Shown here piece after piece: positions 39,612-46,606 of a stretch of DNA of 55,849 nucleotides. The position numbers and the translations under genes were made by a program. Position 1 is the first letter of the stretch, and every line of letters starts with the position of its first letter. Origin of the DNA: Streptomyces albicerus (GTDB lineage Bacteria > Actinomycetota > Actinomycetes > Streptomycetales > Streptomycetaceae); NCBI RefSeq assembly GCF_008905045.1, contig NZ_VWMY01000067.1:1-55849 (forward strand). The letters are read 5' to 3'. The notes beneath the pieces were generated by a model that was given only the letters and a program-made list of their open reading frames with translations, was not told where the DNA came from and did no database searches.

Positions 39612-41056
39612 GAGGCGCGGGGAGCGAATCCCGTCGTCGTGAAGGACGCTTCGTCACGGGATGTCGTGCCGTCGGTGATCCACCAATGCGTGGGGTCCTG
39701 GCCGTACAGGCCGAACAGGGTGCCGGCCGCCCAGTGGAGGATCAGCTCGTCCTTGCCGTCACGGTCGAAGTCGGCGGCACCCGCGGGCCGCGCGTGCCGC
39801 CATTTCGCAGGCCCCTTCGGCGCGCTGCGCCGGACCGGGGTGCGCTTGTCGCCGTCGATGAGGGTGGCACCTTCGTACGTGGCGACCAGGATGCCGTCGC
39901 GGCCGTCGCCGTCCGGATCGGCGGCCACGAAACCGCCGGGTCCGTAGTCGGTGCCCGCACCCTCGGGCACCTCGGGCAGCCGGTGGGTGACCGGTGCGCC
40001 ACCGCTGCCGGGATACACGGCGAGCGATCCGTCGACGTCGGGTGCCTCCGTCTCGTAGCCGGGCTCGTCGTTGCGGCCGCGGTCGTCCCCGACGGCCACG
40101 TCGCGCTGTCCGTCCCCGTCGAAGTCGCCGAACGCGTGGGCGTTTCCGAGACGCAGCCGCCTGCCGTCCGCGGACGGGCCGCTGCCGCGGCGGGCCGGGT
40201 AGAGGATGTTGCCGGACTGCTCACCGTCGCTGGTCTCGTGGAGCAGCAGGGAGGTCGCGCGCGGCTTGCCCGACGGGTCGATGTCGTCCACCACGAGCGA
40301 GCCGTCCGACCAGGGCAGGCCCGTATCGGTGCGCGCCGGCGCCCCGGCCCGGGTGAACGGGCCGTAGAGCACCACCATGGACGACTGGTTGTACGCGAGC
40401 CCCGCGAGGTCGTGATGCCCGTCCCCGTCGAAGTCGCCGCGCACCACGGACTCCAGGCCCAGCTTCGACGCGCTCTGCGGCAGCCGCACCGGGGTCGCCC
40501 CGGCACCCGCCGCGGGCCCGCCGGGCCCGCCCCAGGTCACGTACGGGACGGTGCGTGCGGCGGAGACCTGCCCGTCCTCCACGGTCTCGCCCGCGACGGT
40601 CGTGACGAAGTCCGGGAAGCCGTCGCCGTCCAGATCGGCGCTGACCACCGTCTCCGCGGCGACGCCGTCACCGGCGCCCGAACCCTCCGGCGGATCGGGC
40701 AGGCCCAGGTCGCGGCGCCCGTGGACCGTACGCGTCGAGGGGTCGAGCCCCTTCGCCGAGCCGTAGACCACACCGACCCGCTCGTCGTCGCGGGCCTCGT
40801 TCGCCCCGCCGCCGACGGGGACGCGCACCACGAGGTCGCGATACCCGTCGCCGTTGATGTCGTCGGGGTCCTTCGACCCCTTCCCGGGAGCCGGCGCCCG
40901 GCTCTCGGCGGGCGCGCTGGGCGCCCCGGCAGAGGGAGACGAGGGCGACGGCTTGCGGCCCGTTCCGTCACCGCCACCGCCGCAGCCCGTGAGCGGTGCG
41001 AGCACGACGCAGACGCCGCAGACAGCGAAAGCCGACAAGGCGGTACGAGACTTCAT
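39608..41056 (-). CDS. FG-GAP/VCBS repeat lipoprotein
   Basis: A 482-aa secreted lipoprotein. Signal peptide ALSAFAVCGVCVVLAPLTGC with lipobox LTGC. About six FG-GAP units form a beta-propeller with Ca-binding loops: DINGDGYRDLVVRV, ADLDGDGFPDFVTTV, GDFDGDGHHDLAGL, GDFDGDGQRDVAVGD, ADPDGDGRDGILVA and ADFDRDGKDELILH. Such proteins bind calcium and mediate surface adhesion or binding. ATG 41056 with GAGG directly upstream starts the signal peptide better than 41083. It is convergent with the antiporter gene. Confidence 0.92.
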   Translation of the reverse strand: MKSRTALSAFAVCGVCVVLAPLTGCGGGGDGTGRKPSPSSPSAGAPSAPAESRAPAPGKGSKDPDDINGDGYRDLVVRVPVGGGANEARDDERVGVVYGSAKGLDPSTRTVHGRRDLGLPDPPEGSGAGDGVAAETVVSADLDGDGFPDFVTTVAGETVEDGQVSAARTVPYVTWGGPGGPAAGAGATPVRLPQSASKLGLESVVRGDFDGDGHHDLAGLAYNQSSMVVLYGPFTRAGAPARTDTGLPWSDGSLVVDDIDPSGKPRATSLLLHETSDGEQSGNILYPARRGSGPSADGRRLRLGNAHAFGDFDGDGQRDVAVGDDRGRNDEPGYETEAPDVDGSLAVYPGSGGAPVTHRLPEVPEGAGTDYGPGGFVAADPDGDGRDGILVATYEGATLIDGDKRTPVRRSAPKGPAKWRHARPAGAADFDRDGKDELILHWAAGTLFGLYGQDPTHWWITDGTTSRDEASFTTTGFAPRAS

Positions 41057-41257
41057 ACGCCTCACCCTCACATCCCGCGCCACGCCGACTCCAGCGGGGC
41101 GGCACGACTGTTGCCCAGCTGTCGATCAGCGGCAGCAACAGATCGAGGCGGCGTGGAGCGCGATCCGCCGGGCCCGTCAGGGTCTGTGCGGCATGATCCG
41201 CCGGACGGGCCCTCAGCGGGTTCGCCGAAGTCCGGTGCGGTTCGGCAGCGCCCCGAA

Positions 41258-41308
41258 GGGGCGCGGGGCTGTGACATTTGCGGCTCCGCCGCGTGGGCGC
41301 GACCAGCC
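41258..41308. repeat. Type B dispersed repeat with hairpin
   Basis: Core ggggcgcggggctgtgacat followed by ttgcggctccgccgcgtggg. GCGCCCC-gaa-GGGGCGC forms at 41248-41264. It lies 3' of the ferredoxin-like gene (ends 41364), with the shared tail acccgcagacgaagcacc, and upstream of the FG-GAP gene. Confidence 0.85.
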
Positions 41309-41363
41309 ACGACGAACCCGCAGACGAAGCACCGCACTTCCAGCGGAGCGCATCGCGGAGCGC

Positions 41364-41780
41364 CTAGTTGAGGGGCGCCACCTGCCGCGGCGCGGGAGCC
41401 GTGCGCAGGCGGCGCGGGAGCGTGCCGTCGTCCGGCATGCCGGACCGGAGCCAGGCGCCGATCGCCTCGGCGTCGGCCTCGCCGGTGATCGGGCCGAGGC
41501 GTACGACGTCGCCGTTGGGCCTGCGGTCCTCGGCGCAGGGCTGCACCGCGGCGTGCAGACCGGCCGTGCGACGGCAGTGCAGCAGGCCGCCCAGGCAGCC
41601 GGTGGAGACCATGACGCCGTGCGGGCACGCGCGGACCGCGCGGCGCAGCGGGTCGAGGCGCTCGTCGGCCTTGGAGCCGGCCCTGGAGCCGGCCTTGGAG
41701 TCGCCCGTGGAGCCGTGGCAGTTGCCGCAGACGACCAGAGTGAAGGGTCGACTCGATCGATCCGGTGATCCTCGGGTCAT
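41364..41780 (-). CDS. [2Fe-2S] thioredoxin-like ferredoxin domain protein
   Basis: A 138-aa protein with FTLVVCGNCHG near residue 18, ACPHGVMVSTGCLGG near 52-65, then LLHC and VQPCAEDR. The four to six Cys resemble the thioredoxin-like ferredoxin pattern (C-x-n-C, GC). It could be an electron carrier or a metal-binding protein; the exact ligands cannot be fixed by eye. The N-terminal third contains GSKAGSRAGSKA from four 12-bp repeats (41668-41715). The ATG at 41780 is the longest plausible start. It is divergent from the ATPase gene across a 143-bp promoter gap. Confidence 0.7.
   Translation of the reverse strand: MTRGSPDRSSRPFTLVVCGNCHGSTGDSKAGSRAGSKADERLDPLRRAVRACPHGVMVSTGCLGGLLHCRRTAGLHAAVQPCAEDRRPNGDVVRLGPITGEADAEAIGAWLRSGMPDDGTLPRRLRTAPAPRQVAPLN
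41668..41715. repeat. Four 12-bp tandem repeats in the ferredoxin-like gene
   Basis: Units start at 41668, 41680, 41692 and 41704 (ggccttggagcc type), encoding GSKA/GSRA steps. Confidence 0.85.
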
Positions 41781-41854
41781 GGTTCCTCCGCCGTCCTTCC
41801 CCGCCCTCCCCCGTCAACTCGGGCTCCGCGCAGGTCAATTGGGTGAGCGGCGAT

Positions 41855-41884
41855 TTGACAGGGATACGGCCGCCGCACTAACTC
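41855..41884 (+). promoter_or_regulatory. Likely promoter of the ATPase gene
   Basis: TTGACA at 41855-41860 and TAACTC at 41879-41884 with an 18-bp spacer fit a housekeeping -35/-10. Transcription would start near 41890, just before the Zur-like box. Confidence 0.6.
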
Positions 41885-41892
41885 TAACCACA

Positions 41893-41907
41893 TGACATTC
41901 ATTTTCA
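41893..41907. promoter_or_regulatory. Zur-like box TGACATTCATTTTCA
   Basis: 12 of 15 positions match the Streptomyces Zur consensus TGaaAATGATTttCA. It sits between the -10 and the GGGGAGG ribosome binding site of the ATPase gene, a repressor position. Confidence 0.6.
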
Positions 41908-41923
41908 ACAGGGGAGGCTAGTC

Positions 41924-42883
41924 GTGCGCGTCGCATTCGTCGGCAAGGGCGGCAGCGGAAAGACCACCCTCTCCGCCCTCTTCTCCCGTCACCTGGCGCG
42001 CTCGGGCGCCCCGGTCGTCGCCATCGACGGCGACATCAACCAGCACCTGGCGTACGCCCTCGGGCTCGACGAGGACGAGACCTTCGGCGCGCCACCGCTG
42101 AGCGCGCGCACGGGCGAGATCAAGGACTACCTCCGCGGCACCAACCCGCGCATCGCCTCCCGCGACGCCATGATCAAGACCACCCCGCCCGGCCGCGGCT
42201 CCCGGCTGCTGCGCCCGCTCGGCGACGACGAGATCCACGGCCACCACGTCCAGCTCGTGGACGGCGTACCCGTGATGGTGACCGGCGCCTTCGACGAGAG
42301 CGACCTCGGCGTGGCCTGCTACCACTCCAAGCTCGGCGCGGTCGAGCTGTACCTCAACCACCTCGTGGACGGCCCCGGCGAGTATGTCGTCGTCGACATG
42401 ACGGCCGGCGCCGACGCCTTCGCCTCCGGCCTGTTCACCCGCTTCGACCTGACCTTCCTGGTCGCCGAACCGACCCGCAAGGGCGTCTCGGTCTACCGCC
42501 AGTACCGCGACCACGCCGCCGAGTTCGGCGTCCCGCTCGCCGTCGTCGGCAACAAGGTCTCCGGCGAGGACGACCTGCTCTTCCTCAAGGAACACGTCGG
42601 CGACGACCTCCTCGCGTACTGCGAACACTCCTCCTGGGTCCGCGCCCGCGAACAGGGCCGGGGCGAAGGCGAGTTGGAGCCCCACAACACCCACACCCTG
42701 CATCTGCTGAAGGACGCCCTCGACTCGCGTACGAAGGACTGGGCCGCTTTCCAGCGGCACGCGGTCGAGTTCCACCTGCGCAACGCCACCGCGTGGGCCG
42801 ACCGGGCGACGGGCCAGGACCTCGCGGCCCAGGTGGACCCGGACTTCCGCCACGGCCCCGAGGCCTTGACCGCCTCAGCCTGA
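41924..42883 (+). CDS. SIMIBI-class ATP-binding protein (CooC/MinD-like)
   Basis: A 319-aa ATPase. Deviant Walker A VGKGGSGKTTLSALF, switch IAIDGDINQHLAYALG, Walker B/Asp VVVDMTAGADAFASGLF and VVGNKVSGEDDLLFLKEHVGDDL with the base-specificity NK motif. The same class includes CooC and HypB metal-insertion ATPases and MinD. The Zur-like box in front suggests zinc-linked control, which fits a metallochaperone. GTG 41924 has GGGGAGG. It precedes the SCO5389-like gene in the same direction, so both may be co-regulated. Confidence 0.9.
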   Translation: MRVAFVGKGGSGKTTLSALFSRHLARSGAPVVAIDGDINQHLAYALGLDEDETFGAPPLSARTGEIKDYLRGTNPRIASRDAMIKTTPPGRGSRLLRPLGDDEIHGHHVQLVDGVPVMVTGAFDESDLGVACYHSKLGAVELYLNHLVDGPGEYVVVDMTAGADAFASGLFTRFDLTFLVAEPTRKGVSVYRQYRDHAAEFGVPLAVVGNKVSGEDDLLFLKEHVGDDLLAYCEHSSWVRAREQGRGEGELEPHNTHTLHLLKDALDSRTKDWAAFQRHAVEFHLRNATAWADRATGQDLAAQVDPDFRHGPEALTASA

Positions 42884-42910
42884 GCCGCATTCACACCGCT
42901 GCCCGCCGAC

Positions 42911-42980
42911 CCCATATCCCGCGTTCTATAGCCCGCATCCCGCATCCCGTATCCCGGGTGCCACATCCCACATCCCACAG
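42911..42980. repeat. 7-bp catccc repeats before the SCO5389-like gene
   Basis: Units of gcatccc/acatccc/gtatccc repeat about seven times in the 109-bp gap between the ATPase and SCO5389-like genes. They have no obvious coding potential. Confidence 0.75.
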
Positions 42981-42992
42981 ACAGGACACCTC

Positions 42993-43385
42993 ATGTCGCT
43001 CGACGTCTCCCCGCAGCTGCTCGCCGAAGCCGAGAACGGCCAGGTGCGGGAGGAGGACTTCGTGGAAACCGTCCGTACGTCCCTGCCGTACGCCTACGAT
43101 CTCGTCGCCCGCCTCGCCGGTGAACTGGGCGCGGGCACCGCCGAGTTCGCCGACAACCAGACCCCGCCGCCCTCCGAGAAGGAGCGCGGCCAGCTGCTGC
43201 GCGCGCTGTCCAGCGACGCGATCCGGGGCAGCCTGGAGCGTCACTTCGGCATCGCCCTGGCCTTCCAGAACTGCCACCGTGTCGCCGCCTTCCGCCCCGA
43301 GGCCCGCGGCGGTGAGATCCACACCCGTTTCACGTCCCTGCGCTCGCAGATCCTCAACCAGTCGCCGGAGTTCCGCGACTGCTGA
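42993..43385 (+). CDS. SCO5389-like family protein
   Basis: A 130-aa small protein with the family signature SLDVSPQLLAEAENGQVREEDF, TSLPYAYDLVARLAGEL, EFADNQTPPPSEKERGQLLRAL region, IRGSLERHFGIALAFQNCHRV and QILNQSPEFRDC at the end. The family is widespread in Streptomyces; function is not known to me. Conserved Cys/His (NCHRV; terminal DC) hint at metal or redox use. ATG 42993 has GACAGGAC upstream. It may share control with the preceding ATPase. Confidence 0.92.
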   Translation: MSLDVSPQLLAEAENGQVREEDFVETVRTSLPYAYDLVARLAGELGAGTAEFADNQTPPPSEKERGQLLRALSSDAIRGSLERHFGIALAFQNCHRVAAFRPEARGGEIHTRFTSLRSQILNQSPEFRDC

Positions 43386-43459
43386 CGTGGGTTGCCGGTG
43401 AGGGGCCTCCTGGGGCAAACCCCCGTGTGCATAGGCCCGTTGGCACGATGTGACAACCA

Positions 43460-43483
43460 GGGAAGATCCGCGAGGCTCTTCCC
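43460..43483. promoter_or_regulatory. Leader hairpin abutting the peptidase start codon
   Basis: GGGAAGA (43460-43466) pairs with TCTTCCC (43477-43483), which directly precedes ATG 43484. The only ribosome-binding GAGG (43472-43475) lies in the loop, so the hairpin could modulate translation. Confidence 0.5.
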
Positions 43484-44977
43484 ATGACGAAGATCAAGCG
43501 AAACGCCGCACTGCTCGCCGCCTCCGCCGCGGTCCTGAGCCTCACCGCACCCCTCACCGCGACCGCCGCCTCGACGCCCGCTCCCGCCGGGACCAAGCCC
43601 CTCGACTGGGCGAAGTGCGAAGGGAGCGGGCTCGACCCCCGGCAGGAGTGCGCGACCGTCGAGGTGCCGATGGACTACTCCGACCCCGGCGGGAAGAAGA
43701 TCGGCATCGCCGTCTCCCGCATCCCGAGCGAGAAGCCGGACGTACGCCGTGGCGCCTTACTCCTGATACCGGGCGGGCCCGGCGGATCCAGCCTGAACAA
43801 CCCTTCAGGGAAGGGGCAGAGGCTGCCGCAGGAGGTGCGGGACGCATACGACCTGATCGGGTTCGAGGCGCGCGGCCTCGGCCGGTCCGCTCCGGTCAGC
43901 TGCGGTCTCGAGACCGGTGACCTGGCCCTGACGAAGCTGCGCCCCTGGCCCGCCCCGGACGGCTCCGTCACCGAGAACATGGTCACCGCGAAGCGGCTGG
44001 CCGACGCCTGCGCACGCAACGGCGGTGAGCTGATGCGCCACATCAGCACCGCCAACAACGCCCGCGACCTCGACCGGATCCGGGCCGCGCTCGGCGAGCG
44101 GAAGGTCTCCGCGTGGGGCGTCTCGTACGGCACGTACGTCGGCGCCGTCTACAGCCAGCTGTTCCCGCACCGCACCGACCGCGTCGTGCTGGACAGCAAC
44201 GACGACCCCGACCACACGCGGGTGGCCCGCGCCTGGCTCGCCGGGCACGAGCAGGGCGTCGAGGACGTCTTCCCGGAGTTCGCCAAGTGGGCTTCGGCGC
44301 CCGGGAATCCGGACCGGCTGGCCCGGACCGCTGCCGAGGTGCGGCCGCTGTTCCTGCGGCTCGCCGCCCGGCTCGACCGTGAGTCGATCCCCTGGCCCGG
44401 CGCCAACCCGGCCGAGCTGAACGGCAATGTCCTGCGCCAGACCATGCTGGACGCGCTCTACGACCCCGACGACTTCCCGGGGCTGGCCCAGCTGATGCTG
44501 GCCGCCAAGAAGGGCAAGGTCCCGCCCGCGCCCCCGTCGCCCCCGGAGTCCGTACTGCAGAACGTCGCCGCGGTCGGCGCCGGGACCCTCTGCAACGACG
44601 TCGCGTGGCCGAAGTCGACCGCCGTGTATCAGAGGGGAGTCGACGAGAGCCGGGTCGAGTACCCGCTGACCGCCGGGATGCCGAGGAACGCGATGGTCTG
44701 CGCCGCCTGGCCGTACGAGCCGAAGGAGGCCCCGGTACGGATCACCGACCGAGGCCCGTCCAACATCCTCCTCGTCCAGAACGAGCGGGACGTGGCGACC
44801 CCGCTGGCCGGCGCCCTGAAGCTCCGCGCCGCCCTCGGCAAGCGCGCCACGATGGTGACCGTGAACTCCACGGGCCACGACGCGTACCTCGCCAACGGGA
44901 ACGCGTGCGGGGATGCGACGGTGTCGCGCTATCTGGCGACGGGAGAGCGGCCGGACGGGGACACCTACTGCGAGTAG
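43484..44977 (+). CDS. Secreted tripeptidyl aminopeptidase-like alpha/beta hydrolase (Tap/Slp type)
   Basis: A 497-aa secreted serine peptidase of the mycelium-associated Tap/Slp group. The signal peptide is AALLAASAAVLSLTAPLTATAAS. The core has LLIPGGPGGSS (oxyanion region), DLIGFEARGLGRSAPVSCG, nucleophile GVSYGTYVGAVYSQLFPHRT, acid in LLVQNERDVATPLAGAL and His in VTVNSTGHDAYL. The family removes N-terminal tripeptides; the cap domain (~230-370) sets specificity. The final CE/CG Cys pattern suggests disulfides. The ATG abuts a leader hairpin that exposes the ribosome binding site in its loop. Confidence 0.93.
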   Translation: MTKIKRNAALLAASAAVLSLTAPLTATAASTPAPAGTKPLDWAKCEGSGLDPRQECATVEVPMDYSDPGGKKIGIAVSRIPSEKPDVRRGALLLIPGGPGGSSLNNPSGKGQRLPQEVRDAYDLIGFEARGLGRSAPVSCGLETGDLALTKLRPWPAPDGSVTENMVTAKRLADACARNGGELMRHISTANNARDLDRIRAALGERKVSAWGVSYGTYVGAVYSQLFPHRTDRVVLDSNDDPDHTRVARAWLAGHEQGVEDVFPEFAKWASAPGNPDRLARTAAEVRPLFLRLAARLDRESIPWPGANPAELNGNVLRQTMLDALYDPDDFPGLAQLMLAAKKGKVPPAPPSPPESVLQNVAAVGAGTLCNDVAWPKSTAVYQRGVDESRVEYPLTAGMPRNAMVCAAWPYEPKEAPVRITDRGPSNILLVQNERDVATPLAGALKLRAALGKRATMVTVNSTGHDAYLANGNACGDATVSRYLATGERPDGDTYCE

Positions 44978-45058
44978 GGAGACACGTGAATCTGCGAGTG
45001 GGGAGTCACGTAGTACTCCAGGCAGGGTGACACGTACCGCAAGTCGTGGGTGGCTGAT

Positions 45059-45087
45059 GGGCGTCGGCCGGGAAAAGGCCGACGCCC
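45059..45087. terminator. Bidirectional terminator hairpin
   Basis: GGGCGTCGGCC-gggaaaa-GGCCGACGCCC is a perfect 11-bp stem with a 7-base loop between the convergent peptidase (44977) and TerD (45107) genes. Confidence 0.85.
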
Positions 45088-45106
45088 CCGTGCAGCCCGC
45101 TCGGAC

Positions 45107-45682
45107 TCAGACGCCGACGCCGAAGTCGGAGGCGATGCCGGCCAGGCCGGACGCGTAACCCTGGCCCACCGCGCGGAACTTCCACTCGGCGCCGTGGCGG
45201 TAGAGCTCGCCGAAGACCATCGCGGTCTCGGTGGCGGCGTCCTCGGACAGGTCGTAGCGGGCGATCTCGGCCCCGCCGGCCTGGTTCACGACCCGGATGA
45301 AGGCGCCCCGGACCTGGCCGAAGCTCTGGCCGCGGCTCTCGGCGTCGTGGATGGACACCGGGAAGACGATCTTCGCGACCTCGGCGGGCACGGCCGCCAG
45401 GTTCACCTTGACCGACTCGTCGTCGCCCTCGCCCTCACCGGTGAGGTTGTCGCCGGTGTGCTCGACCGAACCGTCCGGGCTCTTCAGGTTGTTGTAGAAG
45501 ACGAAGTGCTGGTCGGAGAGGACCTTGCCCGACTCGTCGACGAGCAGCGCGGAGGCGTCGAGGTCGTAGTCGGTACCCGTCGTGGTCCGTACGTCCCAGC
45601 CGAGGCCGACCAGCACGGCGGTCAGGCCGGGCGCCTCCTTGCTGAGCGAGACATTGCCGCCTTTGGACAGGGAAACTCCCAC
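45107..45682 (-). CDS. terD: TerD family stress-resistance protein
   Basis: A 191-aa protein, the exact usual TerD length. It shows VSLSKGGNVSLSKEAPGLTAVLVGLGWDVR, DYDLDASALLV (Ca-binding Asp cluster), FYNNLKSPDGSVEHTGDNLTGEGEGDDE and ARYDLSEDAATETAMVFGELY. TerD proteins bind calcium and mark a tellurite/stress phenotype; Streptomyces carry many copies. GTG 45682 has AAGGAGA six bases before. An HflX N-terminal-domain gene lies 77 bp upstream in the same direction. Confidence 0.95.
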   Translation of the reverse strand: MGVSLSKGGNVSLSKEAPGLTAVLVGLGWDVRTTTGTDYDLDASALLVDESGKVLSDQHFVFYNNLKSPDGSVEHTGDNLTGEGEGDDESVKVNLAAVPAEVAKIVFPVSIHDAESRGQSFGQVRGAFIRVVNQAGGAEIARYDLSEDAATETAMVFGELYRHGAEWKFRAVGQGYASGLAGIASDFGVGV

Positions 45683-45759
45683 GCTGATCTCCTTGTTGGG
45701 GTGCGGGTACGCAGTCGGTGTGCGGACGTCTTGGTGCGGTTGTCGTGTTCGGTGAAAAA

Positions 45760-46302
45760 CTACAGCAATGCAGAAAATAGGGCTGGTGCTGTGCGGCATT
45801 TCCGAACTCCCGGACCCTGTACTCCCGTTGGCGCAGGTGGCTGTGCCTCCGTGAGACTCACCGTCGGGCAGCCGAAGATCTCCGTCAGGACCTGACGTTG
45901 ATGTTCGGTGAGAGCGTTCAGGAAGACCACCGCGTCCGCTCCCGACCGCTCGCAGAGCGCCGCCACTTCGCGGACCTTTCCGGAACTCATCAGCGTCCGT
46001 GAGGAGTACGGCAGGGTCATCTTCCGCGCTCCGCCGTTCGAGACACCACGTCGCTGCACCACGCGTCCTACGACCCGTGCGCCGCGCGTCGTCAGCTCGA
46101 CGGACGCCGCGTCCATGCGCACGGCGAAGTCCTTCTGCCTGGCGGAGAAGTAGCCCACGACCACGACATCGGCACCCGCGACCGTCAGGGCCGAGACGCC
46201 CTGCCGTGCGCCGGCCGGCCGCTTCCGGCGTGCGGGCCTGCGATCGCGTCTTCGGTCCTGGTGCACAGCGCCACCGTAGGGACCTGTCACCTGCCGCGAC
46301 AC
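45760..46302 (-). CDS. Stand-alone HflX N-terminal-domain protein
   Basis: A ~180-aa protein. Residues ~37-155 match the nucleotide-binding N-terminal domain of the GTPase HflX: VAGADVVVVGYFSARQKDFAVRM, GARVVGRVVQRRGVSNGGARK, YSSRTLMSSGKVREVAALCERSGADAVVFLNALTEHQRQVL region. The G domain (G1-G4) is absent, and the frame ends. HflX acts on ribosomes; the N-domain alone could bind ribosomes or ATP without GTP hydrolysis, or be a decayed copy. The start is uncertain (GTG 46302 or GTG 46266). It precedes terD, suggesting a stress operon. Confidence 0.7.
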   Translation of the reverse strand: MSRQVTGPYGGAVHQDRRRDRRPARRKRPAGARQGVSALTVAGADVVVVGYFSARQKDFAVRMDAASVELTTRGARVVGRVVQRRGVSNGGARKMTLPYSSRTLMSSGKVREVAALCERSGADAVVFLNALTEHQRQVLTEIFGCPTVSLTEAQPPAPTGVQGPGVRKCRTAPALFSALL

Positions 46303-46606
46303 CCATTTTCCGGGGAGCTCCTCGATGTCGGACCAGGGCGGCCCGTACTCCTCGACGGCTTACTTTGCGATTCCTTTACACTGGGTGCGACGTGTCCGTC
46401 AGGACGCGTCAGTCAGGACATGTCGGTACGACCGATGAAACCGTCGGTACGACGGATGAAACTGTCGGTACGACCGATGAAACCGATGAATACGAGTTCC
46501 GATGAATACGAGTGAGGAGCGACGGTTCCGCGATGGGTGAACCTCCCAGTACGAGCCGTGCCATTCCCGGCCCGAGACGCATGCGTGAGGGATCGGGGGT
46601 GGCACG
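46303..46606. other. Divergent leader region without a gene
   Basis: The 304-bp gap between the HflX-like and CNNM genes holds a local AT-rich patch (cttactttgcgattccttta near 46360) and the two tandem repeat sets at 46422-46512. No ORF with Streptomyces codon use is seen. Confidence 0.7.
46422..46484. repeat. Three 21-bp tandem palindromic repeats
   Basis: Units start at 46422, 46443 and 46464. Each begins GTCG-gta-CGAC, a perfect 4-bp-arm palindrome, then cgatgaaacc-type sequence. The spacing is exactly 21 bp. A second set of 16-bp units (gatgaatacgagt) follows to 46512. Confidence 0.85.

Noticed and set aside
46422..46512. CRISPR-like repeats
   Set aside because: Repeats are contiguous at 21 bp and then 16 bp without spacers.
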